Shown here in pieces: positions 12,201 through 23,189 of a stretch of DNA of 64,000 bases. The notes beneath the pieces were generated by a model. The model searched no databases. It worked only from the letters and a program-made list of their open reading frames with translations, and was not told the origin of the DNA. The translations under genes were made by a program, and so were the position numbers. The stretch's first letter is position 1. Every line of letters starts with the position of its first letter. Where the stretch lies: positions 434,001 to 498,000 of the forward strand of contig QNQO01008305.1 of assembly GCA_003290165.1 (NCBI GenBank), written 5' to 3'. The stretch comes from Berberis thunbergii. Its lineage: Eukaryota; Streptophyta; Magnoliopsida; Ranunculales; Berberidaceae.

Positions 12201-13173
12201 GAAGTTGAATGGCTCCCCTCCCTTCACCTCACTCCCCTTGCTGGTTTCCTCGCCATTTAGCCTTTCTCATAATAATATATCTCTTCTCCTTCAAGTCAAC
12301 GTGTCAAAATCAACATGTCATATAAGATAAATATGAATTTTGACCCCATTTTTCAGGTCAAGCATAAAAATACCTTAAAAAATCCATCATATTTTTATAA
12401 GCACGATCACAATCATTGGGAGCATTTTATTTAAAAATTCTACTAAACAAATAAATAAATAACAATTTAGGCAAATACGGTTTGATGTTGTGGGCACCGC
12501 ATGGATTTTCTTTTTCTAAGCTTCGTATTCTTTGTCTTTTGCCTAATAACAAGCAAGTCTAATCTCCTTGTGTCCAGTGTCCTCATGCGAGACACAAATT
12601 TAATTTTTAAGTTTATAACCTATTAAATGGTCACTGTATCACCACATGGCAACCTCTCTAGCCTATTGATGGTCGTCGTGTTTGATTTGATCTCCATTTG
12701 TTGGACTAAAGTGTTATGACTTGGGTGATGTTTGTTTTTATTGTGAAAAATATCTTTATAAGGATATTTGTGTATCTATACCGGAAGTAGTTGGAAATAG
12801 AGGCCACCTAGAATTTCGGGAATATCAATCCTTAGGACTGCCTTTTTTCTTTGAGATTATCAAGTTAAAATCTGTATGAAAGTTTCAGAAGAAAAAAAAA
12901 ATTGTTTAAATACCATTGACCTTAACCTGACACAACATGCGAATCTCGAGAACATTTAAAACCTCCATGAATGATAAATAGCATCTCTCAAACTTGTACA
13001 CTTCAATAGCAATAGCTGAATACAAAAACATAGGATAAATGATTAGAATTGCACTGAAATCAAAACATACCCGAAAGAGCGTCGACGAATTCTCCATTAA
13101 TGAAGAGCTTGGTGAACTTAATCTCCGGGATTTTAACATAATCTTTCGAGTTTCCATTGCTCTGAATCGCCAT
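9208..13173 (-). CDS. ALDH2C4: Cytosolic aldehyde dehydrogenase, ALDH2C4/REF1-like (9 exons)
   Basis: The exons, in minus-strand order, are 13071-13173, 11201-11343, 10708-11091, 10499-10588, 10221-10394, 9993-10130, 9770-9907, 9591-9652 and 9208-9481. All introns are GT-AG and the joined frame gives 501 residues, the length of Arabidopsis REF1 as I recall it. The start [20 protein letters not shown] lacks an obvious transit peptide, so a cytosolic enzyme is likely. Catalytic positions fall on standard numbering: Asn169 (PWNFP), Lys192 (VKPAEQ), Glu268 (LELGGKSP), Cys302 (GEICVAGSR). The SFTGSTQVG nucleotide-binding loop is intact and the protein ends in NSPWL. The family oxidises aldehydes with NAD(P)+; the REF1 type acts on coniferaldehyde and sinapaldehyde, giving ferulic and sinapic acids. 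Exon 7 uses the donor at 9769 rather than 9775, which restores the FTDVNEDM block. The only intact-looking host gene here. Confidence 0.9.
12080..12268. mobile_element. 189-bp MITE in ALDH intron 1
   Basis: This is an inverted-repeat element: the left arm GCGAGGAAACCAGCGAGGG is matched by the complement of the right arm for about 50 bp. The duplication ATAATAATA flanks it (12,071-12,079 and 12,269-12,277), suggesting a Mutator-type 9-bp TSD, though the site is AT-rich. It shares its GAATTCTAA end and GCGAGGAAAC arms with the element at 19,148-19,305. It sits inside the 1.73-kb first intron. Confidence 0.75.
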
Positions 13174-13270
13174 ATTTCTCTGCCACGCTCTTTGTTTTTT
13201 AATCTCCCTCTAAAACAGCTACTTCTGTTCTGTACTAACTGGGCTTTCCTCTTCTCCAATAAATAACGAG

Positions 13271-13280
13271 GTTATAAATA
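13271..13280 (-). promoter_or_regulatory. Probable TATA box of the ALDH gene
   Basis: On the minus strand TATTTATAAC lies about 98 bases before the ATG at 13173. A second candidate, TTATTTATAG, lies about 30 bases further upstream. The position suits a plant core promoter with a short leader. No experimental support. Confidence 0.5.
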
Positions 13281-16200
13281 GCCGACGAAGAGTGGAGCCC
13301 ACTATAAATAAATAAAGAGAGATTGAAATGTGGTCTCTTTTGAATTGTGGTTTGTAATATTTGTTGTTTTTCTGGGATCACATGTGGTTGGCAATTGGCA
13401 TTGGGGACATCATAGTTAATTGAAATAATATTATATTAGGATTAAAATATGGTTTTTCTGTTAAAGTAGTGAATAGTATGATAATAAATTATTTGTTGTG
13501 ATAATGGCATGATCACCTTACCTAAGAGAGACTGGTTTGTTCATGGGAATTCTATATTTTGTATAGAGTGCAACCCATCTCAAAAGCTCTATTTAGAGTG
13601 CAGAAAATCTAGAGTGTGTTTAAATGTCAAATCTGGGCGTGCTTCTCGTGAAATACAGGAATTTCTAGCATCTAATTTCACGCAACCAAACATGTCATTA
13701 GAGTGGCAGATCTAAGATTAGTAGGTCCGCCCCTTTGTCATTACAAATATTTGCTCAAAATATCTAGAGAGCCAGGCCCCTAGGAGATTCTGATATGTGA
13801 GTGTGAATGTGTTTGATTTGGAGCATTATAAGCCCATCTCTAAAATGATGAAGGATATTGGACTTGGCCTAGCACAAGCCTTACCTTGCCTCTCTAGACA
13901 AGTTGATATTTGCTAGTAAAATGGTAACTTGAACCCCCAAGACATTCCTGTCTTCTTCAAAACCCCAAAACAGCTCAGCGAAATGTTAATTTGTGTAATT
14001 TCTTGATTTCAATTCAGTAGTACTAAATGTGTTTAATCAAAACAAGAGTTTCTTTATGTATGAGAGACTGCAACTTGTAAAAAGCCATAGAAGGAAACCT
14101 AGATATTGAGAACTATACAAAATTATATAAATAAAACAATGTATTGCTTAACATAGAAGTAAGACTTCAAATGAGGTTGGACAATGAACAATATGATCAT
14201 TTGTTCATGAACCAACACTTGAAAATTATTAGGGAAAACAAAAATATGTGGTCTGAAATACTGGCTATTTCAAGGATTGTATGTGCTCCAACCACCTTGC
14301 AAGGGGGAACGATTAAAGGACTCACAAAACAAATCCCTATATTTAGCATGGTAAACTGGCACCCACATGATACTATTTTCTAGAGTGCCGATTCCATGAG
14401 GTTAACATCCGCTCATGGTGCGGGGTTTTGTCGTTTGATTAACCTACCATATAGATCTTGCGAGCACTGAACTGTAGAAGTATTTACCCTCAAGGTTCAC
14501 CTCGTGAAATCCTTACACTATTTTATATATCATTTGTCAAGCAAAGAAATTAAGTTTTAAAAAAAATATATCTATAAGAGAGTTTTGTTCTTCATGGCAC
14601 CAAGTAATTGTAAGGTTCATTTAGATCTGGTATTTAGTATTGATAATGCAAAGTCAATTATATCGATCAACAAGAAAGGTGTCTCTTGGCACGATTAGAT
14701 TATTTGTAGATCAAACTGAATTAAAAAAACAAAATATCTATTTTATTTTATTAAAATATAAATTTTAACTTTAAGAAGAATAATAATAAATAAATAAAAA
14801 GTAAAGGCTAGATGATGGTCTAGTTGCAAGTTTTAGATGCGAACCCATGTGTGTTCTGCAAATCGGAGGTTAACTTGATATTATATGGGAGAAAAGATGA
14901 TGTCAGTGAAGCGGGGTTAAAGGTTAGGATATTTAATTATCATGTTGCCCGTCATTTGTTGTTGTTATATTTAAAGAGTAGTTAAAAAGGTAAATATAAA
15001 AATGTAAAAATGCCACCCAACCTGCAAACTCAGGCTCCCTAGAAGCACTCTTTTTAATTCTTTAAGTGATCAACTCGACTTTATCATCTTCTGCAATGGT
15101 CAATAATATAGCTCAAATTGTTAATGAAGTTCAATCTGATGCGTATACAAGGGGAGAAGAAACTATGAGAAGTAGGATTAATTAGGATGGTCCAACACGT
15201 CTAACCCGTGCCTAATCTCAAATTTCGGTAGGATAAGTAAAGCTTGGCTAGGATTATAATTCGCTATCAAGGAAATTTAAGCGAAAAATTGGTTTTATGA
15301 AATTATGAAAATAAAAATGGCGAAATTACAAAGGTTTTTTTTTTGTAAATTTCGGGGTTTTTCATAAATTTTGTAAAAATAAAAAAATCAACTACTAAAA
15401 AAACATTTTTCAAGAGTTTTTTCAAAATTTTTGAAGTTTTTTTCATAAATTTCAGGATTCTTTTTAGCTATCATTTCTTCTAATTATTCTTGATTTTTTA
15501 AACAATCTCCTAATGTTCTAATTATCATTTCTATATGTATAGTAATTTTTAAACCACCCCCTATTTTCTAATTAGATATAGATTTCATATTTAGTTCATT
15601 TCTTGGTATTTAGGCTTTATTTATTGTGTTTAACATATTTATTTACTTGATCTTTTTTTTCAAATATTTCATATACCCTCGAAATTCATTATATATATTT
15701 AATGCATCTTCAAAAAATTTCCCTTTTTTCTTTACACACCAAAATATTTCTTAAAATCAGGATACCAAAATTAACTCAAAAAACAAAATCACAATCCTTG
15801 TTGGCAATGGACAACAATGTATATAATTTTAAGAAGTGAGACAACCTAATTCCAAGTTCCGGTAGGATGGTCGAAGAATCCTATGACCAACTCAACCAGT
15901 ACAATCTAAAATCTCAAGGTTGACTAGGTTTGGGAAATATGGGTTTCAACCCAAAGCAGGGTTTATGGACTGGGTTGGGTTGTGTGTTTGATTTTTCAGT
16001 GTTTAAAGGAAAAAAAAATCTCAAAAAATTGAGTTTTTTGGCATTTAATTTTTTTTAGGACAAAAAAAAACTTTTTTGCTGGTGAAATGTTTTATCTTGA
16101 AGCGGAAAAACTTTGTTTAGGCTCCCACTCGAAAAACTTTTACCTGTTCGATTTTTTCACTCACCGGCGACTCTCTCTTTGACTCAAAACCCTCAAAAGA

Positions 16201-16812
16201 CTCAATGTCTGAACATTCAAAGCCTCGTTGAACAAATTCTTCTATTCTCCTGAACAATTCCTCCACAAAACAGAAATGCTCCCTAATAAAAAAATATTTC
16301 CCTGGTGCAATCAATCAATGAAAAAAAATTAATTTTTTTCATGAACTATTTTTTTTCCAAAGAAAACATTTTTTCCGTTGAAATTTTTTCCAAAAATAAA
16401 CACATCATAGATTTTGTTTTTCAGTGATGGTTTGTTCAGTTGCACGAAAAACAAACATGGAAATTAAAATCATTTCCGTGAATTCAATTCTGAGGCCCCT
16501 TTCGAAACTTGGATTCTTATGAGTAGTGGAAATATAGTCTAATGAACAATCAATTTTCTATTAGTAAATAGACAACCAAACAACAAGCATAAAAAATAAA
16601 AATAAAAATAAATTTTATTTCCCATAAAAAAATGGCTAACCAAACAGACTCCAGTAAAATTCAAATTTTAGTAAATAAAGTCTATCATCATATTCTTACC
16701 ATTCTATGTCTACGTCAGTATAGATAGGAAATGGGCAAAGTATTCAAACAAAACTGTTGCAGATAAAAGTAAAACCTTCAAACCCACCTAGGTTACAATA
16801 TGAACTTTACCT
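13281..16812. other. AT-rich intergenic region, no gene recognised
   Basis: Only short ORFs occur (for example 13,509-13,715 and 14,144-14,383 plus, 16,117-16,314 minus), none with a recognisable domain. The stretch 15,290-16,480 is dominated by runs of A and T. I see no clear element termini or tandem repeats. Confidence 0.5.
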
Positions 16813-16821
16813 TTTATACTT

Positions 16822-18447
16822 GGACCCGAGGGGGGGCTCTTGCGCACAAAGCACATGACCTCCTCATGTGCATCAACGGTAACCATTAGATTAAAGTAGA
16901 TTTTTATGTGTACCAATCTGGGCCGTTAGATTTATTGAACGGCTCAGATTCACGGATTTGAAATTTTTTTTTTTCATCTCTGTTTTTCTCAATTTTTTTC
17001 TCTCTCTCTCATTTTCACTCTGCTACTTGCCAAAATTTCGCTACCGAAAGTTGGAGAAGAAGTTGCCAAGATTGGTACACATGAATTTGAAGTTGCCTTG
17101 TCAAAATTTCTCAAAACCAAAAACAGAACAAAGAAGAAAAGCAGAGAAGAAGAAATCAACACCACCACCAATCTCTTCTCTTCTTCTCCTCTTTCTTATT
17201 CTCTTCAAACACTCGAAACAAAGTTCTCTCTTTCCCTCTCTGTTTTATCTTCAAAACCCAGATTTCAATTTCCCATTTTGCCCTTATCTGCAATGCCCCA
17301 ATGACCCCACAAGACGACGATGAAGAGGAGGAGGCAGAGGAGTTCTTCGAATCAAACGATCGAATCCTCTCTTCTACTTCTGCCTCTGCATCATCTGCTG
17401 TTTCAGAAGAAGATGAAGAGACCCTTTGCTCAAATTCGTCGAATGAGGCCACTTCCTCTGCCCCCTCATCTCTGCCAATCCCCAAATTCCCAATCTCCTC
17501 TGTTTCTAATTTCTACATCTGGGTGTCTGACGAGGACGATGAGAGTGGCGAGGAAGAGAAGACTGAACACGGCAGAGACGAAGATTTTGTAGGAGAAGAA
17601 GTTGCCAAGGCCTCCTCTACCGGCTGATCCGGTGAAACAACCACCGCGCGGCATTGGAAAAGAGATTTATGAGATGAATGACTGGAGGCATGACTAATCT
17701 TTCTCGCCTCGAATTCTCTGGCTGAATCGCAGGTGATTGTCGAGGCTGCTCTGTTTGTGACTTCTATTGGTTTTCTTCTGTCGGACTGTCGCAACCCTCT
17801 CTCGCCCCACTGTTGGTTTTCTTCTGTTGTTGTGTTTGGTGAAGGAGCCTGGGAGGTTGAAGTGAAGAAGAACGCTCGTGTTCGATTTCTCTTTGCTTTG
17901 TCAGACTGTCGCAACCCTATGTTGTTGTGAACTAAAGACGTGAAGAAAAAGAAGAAATAAGAAAGCAGGGAAAAAGAAGAACTTGTTTTCGTTACTTTGA
18001 GTGAAGGTGGAGAGGAGTTGGTGCGCTGATCTCTGCGTGGAGTCGCTCGATTTGTGAAGATGCCTGGCTGATGTACCAAAGTTTTTGTTCTTCAAAATTT
18101 TAATAGAACCTTTTGCAGCTTTGCATGTATACATGTTTATCCCTTTCATCTACTCTAATTATCACTTGCCATTGAATCAAGGGTTTCGAAAGGGAGCGAT
18201 TGGTGTTTGGAATTGAAGAAGCTCTGCTGCTGCATTGCCTCGAGTGAAAATGAGAGAGAGAGAGAGAGAAATTGAGAAAGACAGAGATGAAAAAAAAATT
18301 TCAAATCTGTGAATCTAAGCCGTTCAATAAATCTAACGGCTCAGATTGGTACACATAAAAATCTAATTTAATCTAATGGTTACTCTTGATGCACATGAGG
18401 AGGTCCTGCGCACAAAGCGCAGGAGCCCCCCCCCCCCCCCCGGGTCC
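16822..18447 (+). mobile_element. Pack-MULE-like element, 1.63 kb, ~190-bp TIRs, 9-bp TSD
   Basis: Both ends begin GGACCC followed by a G-run and CTC(C/T)TGCGC. The inverted repeats extend for roughly 190 bp (16,822 to about 17,020, and about 18,250 to 18,447), down to a CATTTTCACTC block. Exact TTTATACTT duplications flank the element (16,813-16,821 and 18,448-18,456). Long TIRs and a 9-bp TSD are the Mutator-like signature. There is no transposase. The interior has a CT-rich leader and an acidic ORF that look like captured host sequence. Confidence 0.85.
17301..17627 (+). CDS. Acidic/serine-rich ORF carried in the Pack-MULE (108 aa)
   Basis: The reading begins MTPQDDDEEEEAEEFFESND and continues through a serine-rich stretch, PSSLPIPKFPISSVSNF and WVSDEDDESGEEE, to a stop at 17,625-17,627. 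Codon content and composition look like a real plant 5' exon, and a CT-rich leader lies upstream. I do not recognise the parent gene. After the stop the sequence keeps a coding look in another frame (GIGKEIYEMNDWRHD, about 17,650-17,697). This suggests a frameshifted host exon. Possibly transcribed from the TIR; function unknown. Confidence 0.45.
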   Translation: MTPQDDDEEEEAEEFFESNDRILSSTSASASSAVSEEDEETLCSNSSNEATSSAPSSLPIPKFPISSVSNFYIWVSDEDDESGEEEKTEHGRDEDFVGEEVAKASSTG

Positions 18448-18456
18448 TTTATACTT

Positions 18457-18845
18457 GGATAATTAGGAGATGTTGGCTTACTAAGCCGTCCTACTATCAT
18501 TTGTACGACCCATATTTTATTATCATAAAGTTGTTATCAACCAAGATGCTGACAGGTTTCTGAAAAAGCACTCACTATACCTTGCCATAGAGACTCTACA
18601 AACTCTATTTTTAGGTTTTCGTCAGTGGTTGAGGAGAATACTTTCAATTATTTGAACTTTGAAGTGAATGGTTTGCCTCTCCCCAAGGGCACCTAGACGT
18701 GCTTTGTTGTATCCTGTACAACTTACTCTCATGATCTAAACTGTTAAAACAATGACATTTGATTTGAAGTTTTTTCTGGAAGATGCAATACGCAAGGTTT
18801 CATGGGACCAGGTGGAGACTGGAGACTAGACTTATCTCCATCCCA
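18457..18845. other. Spacer between two MULE-type elements
   Basis: No gene or repeat recognised. Confidence 0.4.
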
Positions 18846-18854
18846 TAATAATAG

Positions 18855-19072
18855 GGATTGAGGGGGTTCCTGTGCACAGTGGGTAGGAGCAGCTCCTACG
18901 CGGGCCTCCCAGCTGTTGGATCAGAATCCAACGGTTCAAATCATATGAATTTGAAATTCAAATTTTATTTTAAAAAAATTCCCGCCAAAAACCTCTCTCC
19001 TCCCATATGATCTGAACCGTTGGATTCTGATCCAACGGCTGGGAGGCCCGCGCAGGAGCCCCCCCTCAATCC
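18855..19072. mobile_element. 218-bp MULE-type MITE with 9-bp TSD
   Basis: The ends are GGATTGAGGGGG and its complement. The arms share the blocks GCGGGCCTCCCAGC and GTTGGATCAGAATCCAACGG. Exact TAATAATAG duplications flank it (18,846-18,854 and 19,073-19,081). The left arm carries a small extra segment (gtgcacagtgggtaggagca), so the arms are unequal. Confidence 0.85.
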
Positions 19073-19147
19073 TAATAATAGTGACTTATGCAGGCTCAAA
19101 GTCTACTCTAAAATGTTAAGAATGATCTTTCTTGAAGATGGAAAATA

Positions 19148-19305
19148 GGGCATGTCTTATTAGCGCAGAAACGGGCGAGGGAGGGGGGGTGCAACCCTCC
19201 ATCATTTTCGAGATGCGTGAAGGCATACATCTTGAGGGGGATGGAGGGTTGCACCCCCTCCCTCGCCCGTTTCCTCGCTCGTTTCCTCGCCAATTAGAAT
19301 TCCCG
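19148..19305. mobile_element. 158-bp MITE with 9-bp TSD, same family as 12,080-12,268
   Basis: The arms GAAACGGGCGAGGGAGGG and GTGCAACCCTCCATC face each other around a short loop. The right end carries a doubled GCGAGGAAACG unit that the left arm lacks. Exact TGGAAAATA duplications flank it (19,139-19,147 and 19,306-19,314). Confidence 0.8.
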
Positions 19306-19314
19306 TGGAAAATA

Positions 19315-19698
19315 ATAGTGTCTAATCCAAAATATTTTCATTTTTAATAAGTAACATTTTGTCACATTTTACTAGAATGCCAATGATCATTCTTGTGCAA
19401 AATGTGTATAATTTTTAAGAAATCCCAACTTTTTAAGGGAACTGGTGGGGCAACATCAATGGGATACTAACTAGACTTGTGATGGATGATATCACAAATT
19501 CAAGGTTTGAATTTTGTTGGAGACGTTTAATGGAAATAGGATTCAATTTTAAACCAAACTCATCTTAAAAAAAAATCAGAGCAATCCTAATGTGCCATCC
19601 ATGATCTCGAGGCATTTAATAATTATGGGTTCCAATTAGAAACCCAACTTGTCTTCCAAAAAAAAGTTGGAACAACCCTAATGCGGAATCCATGATAA
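19315..19698. other. Spacer with a ~100-bp imperfect direct repeat
   Basis: No gene. The pattern gagcaatcctaatgtgcc...atccatgat near 19,580 recurs as gaacaaccctaatgcgg...atccatgat near 19,672, at the edge of the plastid insertion. Confidence 0.4.
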
Positions 19699-20131
19699 CC
19701 CCACTCACAACCCATGTAACAAGCTACACCAAGTAAGAAGTGTAGAACAATTAGTTCATAAGACTGTCATTGTATGACCATTCATCAACATGTGTTGCTT
19801 CCCAAATCGCGTAAAAGTGCAAACCTATAGCTGCAAAAGTAGGAATAATGGCACCAGAAATTATATTGTTTCCATAAAGTAGAAACCCATAAACATGTTC
19901 ACGAATATTATCAATAACCATTGGAGGAGCAACAATAAAGGCGATAATAAATACAAAAGTAGCAGTCAATAAGGTAGGGATCATCAAAACACCAAACCAT
20001 CCAATGTAAAGACGATTTTCGGTGTTGGTTATCCAATTACAAAAACAACCCCACAGGCTTTCGCGTCTTTCTAAAATTGTAATCATGCTAAAATCTTGGT
20101 TTATTCAATCATCAGGGACTCCCAAGCACAC
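19699..20131 (-). pseudogene. psbA: Nuclear plastid DNA insertion: psbA 5' UTR and start
   Basis: On the minus strand the psbA leader (GTGTGCTTGGGAGTCCCTGA) precedes an ATG at 20,086. The first third of photosystem II protein D1 follows: [20 protein letters not shown], then [20 protein letters not shown], then after a frameshift [16 protein letters not shown]. It differs from plastid psbA by many substitutions, several serine or proline codons having changed in the C-to-T direction, and lacks two codons after ERRES. The C-terminal two thirds are absent. This is a NUPT, not a functional gene. Confidence 0.93.
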
Positions 20132-20467
20132 AGAGGGACAATGATTGTTTTTTGTCATACATGTGTCAATTGGTCCCCTTGCGTGAGAACTTTTATTTGA
20201 ATACCTTGATGGTTGTCAAGCTTGTAAAGATAATGGAATGAAAGTGATGCTGACGTTTCTTTTTTAATTTCTAAAAGTGTCAAGTGGTTCCTCTGTGACG
20301 GAAGTTTGTGTCAACTTTTTAGTTTTATGGCAGCGACTACTCCACACTACCAAAAGCACTTTACTCACACTACCAATAAATATGCATAACCTAACAGGGA
20401 AACCCAAACTCAAAATGAAAAACCACAAAACAGGGTAATTTTTTGCCAATTTAAACCCTAAATTAAG
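20132..20467. other. Spacer, no gene
   Basis: No recognisable gene or element ends. A tgtcaa-tggt-cc motif occurs near 20,164 and, slightly changed, near 20,278. Confidence 0.35.
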
Positions 20468-21190
20468 ACCGATTCTCAAGCTCATCAAGACATGAAAAAT
20501 TGTAATACTTTGAGTTATCTAATAAACACAACTTGAATTACTTGAAAATATTTTGAAATGAGCAAGTTATCATTATGTTACTAAAGTCACGCAAATCTAG
20601 CTCGCAATGAAAATGGGATAGTGTCCTTGACTTTCGGCCAACTTATATGCTTGTTCCCAGATCGAATATCAAACTCATCAAAAATAAAAATTATAGTACT
20701 CTGAGTTATCTAAAAAACCCAACTTGAATCACTTGCAAATATTTTGAAACGAACAAGTTATGGTCATTTTACTAAAGTTGCGCAAATTTGTCTCGCAATA
20801 AAACGGAATAGTGTCTCTAAAATTTGGCCAACTTATGTGCTCGATCGACATCGATTCTCAAGTTGATCGAAACACAAAAATTGTATTACTCTGAGTTATC
20901 TAATAAAAATATCTTGAATCACTTGAATCACTTGAAAATCTTTTGAAATGAGCAATTTAAGCTCATTTTACTAAAGTCGTGCAAATCTGTCTCGCACTGA
21001 AACATGATAGTGTCCCTGACTTTCGGCCAACTTATGTGCTCGATCGAGACCTATTCTCAATTTGATCAAAACATAAAACTTATAGTATTCTAAATTATCT
21101 AATAATCACAATTTGAATCACTTGTAAATGTTTTCAAAATGAGAAACTTATGATCATTTTACTAAAGTCATGTAAATCTGTCCGAAAAAA
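20468..21190. repeat. Tandem repeat, about four units of ~190 bp
   Basis: Units start near 20,470, 20,664, 20,852 and 21,051. Each contains attctcaa-t-atc, then gagttatct, then aacttgaatcacttg, then tttactaaagt-gcaaatctg, then ggccaacttatgtgctcgatc. Units differ from each other by small indels and substitutions. The copies are diverged and few, so this looks like an old local duplication rather than a satellite block. Confidence 0.8.
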
Positions 21191-22030
21191 ATTTCAACAA
21201 TTTTTTTTACTGATCGCCCAAATCAATGCGAGGTTTTGCATTGTCTCTGGCGAACAATATTTTTTTTTTTGTGATTACTAATTTTTTTTCTTCTGAATTT
21301 TACTTTGTTTTTGTGATTGAAAATATTTATGAAGTTTCCATTAGATTACTTTGTTTTTTTGAAATTTTTTGGGGAGGTTGCGATTTGGGGTTCAATTTTT
21401 AAGGGTTTCGATTTTGATGGAGAGGGAAGAGATTCGAATGGAGGAGGGAGGAATCGCGTTTCGATTTGAATGGGAAAAGGAAAAATGTTGGTTTTTTAAT
21501 TATATAGGTGGTGTGAAAAAGTGTGGTGATGTTAAAAAGAAAGTAAGTAGTGTGGGAGAGTAAAATAGTGTGAAAAAACACTTATGATGATGTAAATTAA
21601 TGGCCTTTTTGTTTTTGGACAGTGATAAGATTGTAATGGACGTTTTATCTTCTTAGTAGAACTTCCAAAGTATTTATCCTGTTTTGCTTTTTTTTTTTTT
21701 TTTTTTAATTTTATTTTATTGTATTAGCAACTCATTTTTAGTATTTTCTGATCGAAGGCACGCCTATTAGAAGAAATATGCATGTATTTCAACTTTAAGA
21801 ACATCTAAAGTTCTAGACAGTATGTATGGACGCGCCAAATGTGTGTTAATCATTAGCCTTTATGTTGGTGGCTCCTTCACAGATTATGAATCTAATTCTT
21901 TCAAGAATAAAACCCCTTTGCATAATTGTATCCCTATGGTTGAAGCTATTTGTCATTGAAGAGATGATGTAGAAAGACAAGGCCAATAGTTGGTAGTGTT
22001 TTATATATTGGTCATCTTGCCTTTGTGTGT
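21191..22030. other. AT-rich spacer
   Basis: Runs of T/A and one short plus-strand ORF (21,369-21,563) without recognisable features. Confidence 0.4.
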
Positions 22031-22915
22031 TTCCCTTTTTTTTTTTTTTTTTCTTTTTTCCGAATACGAAGATTTTTATTGAAGATAAGAAGAGAAATAA
22101 ATTACAATCATCCCTATATTAAGGAATGCCAAGACACTATGAATGTGTTAGAGAACAAGTCTTTAAAGAGATTATAAGCCAAACTCATCTTCCACATCAA
22201 TTCCCTAATCTCGATAAAAATAGAGTATTCTGATCTGTTAAGCCCTTAAAAAAACTCTTATATTTCTTTCTTTCCACACACACCACACGAACACATGAGG
22301 AACCTACGTCATAACCACTCCGCGTATCAGGATAGATTAGCTTGAGACCATCAACTTAGCCAATCCAAAAGGGAACCTTAAAACATCAAACTCATACCAA
22401 ATTCTGACAAGAAACTGTTCCAAATGGATTTAGAAAATCTGTAATGAAACATCAAGTGATCCAGAGTCTCTTCATTCTCATTACAAAGCACACAAAGAGT
22501 TTCTATGAGGATTCTTCTCTTCTTCAACCTGTTCTTAGTCAGGATCCTTTCATGTAGTACTGACCAACAAAAGAAATTAATCTGAGGAAGAAGATTTTTT
22601 GCCCAAACCAGATTCTTGTGAGAGAAAATGAAAGGGTAGGAGTGGGTCTCATAATAAGATGCAACCAGCATATTAGAAAATTCTTCCACCGAGAAACCCA
22701 CACTTTTACCCTTCCACACCAAACTATCAGATCCCTTCGAGAGCATCTGAATATCCAACAGTTGCATTAAATTGGCAGCCTCATATAGCTCCCCATCATT
22801 TAGGGTTCTCCGAAAAGAAAGATCCCAGGAATCTTCATTGGACCAAAAATTGCTAACTCTCTCATTTTTCTTGTTGCTAATGGAAAACAACATTGGAAAT
22901 AGATCATTCAGAGGT
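22031..22915 (-). pseudogene. LINE 3' fragment with poly(A) tail
   Basis: The minus-strand ORF at 22,378-22,893 carries the plant LINE zinc-binding domain: QINFFCWSVLHERILTKNRL followed by CVLCNENEETLDHLMFHYRF, that is C-x2-C then H. Downstream the sequence ends in TTCAATAAAAATC and an A-tract of about 18 (22,031-22,050 on the plus strand as T). The upstream RT is missing, so this is a 5'-truncated insertion. No convincing TSD was found. Confidence 0.8.
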
Positions 22916-23189
22916 TGGTTGCTACATCAAGAATCATGCCAAAAAGATATGAAATCATTATTGCCACATTGAAGCGTCGTGTGAGGGTAGTGATATTCAC
23001 ATAATTATTACATAATATATCCCTCAATTTATATATGTTAGTGTTTCGATTATTATATTTTATAGTAATTATTTCGTTTTCATCTCTTTGAAGGAATTTG
23101 AGAGTAAACGATGAAATCATATTAAGGCGACAAGTTAAGGAACGGCAATTGGTAAATTCTAGCGGTGGTACAAAGTAGTGGGTCACACA
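22916..23189. other. AT-rich spacer
   Basis: No gene recognised. Confidence 0.35.

Noticed and set aside
16117..16314. 65-codon minus ORF in AT-rich DNA
   Set aside because: No start context, homology or conserved composition; surrounded by A/T runs.
17156..18079. Minus-strand ORFs of 109 and 188 codons in the Pack-MULE
   Set aside because: Opposite-strand shadows of the acidic, serine-rich plus ORF and of the CT-rich leader.
20264..20488. 74-codon minus ORF with hydrophobic stretch
   Set aside because: Overlaps the first tandem-repeat unit and shows no recognisable features.
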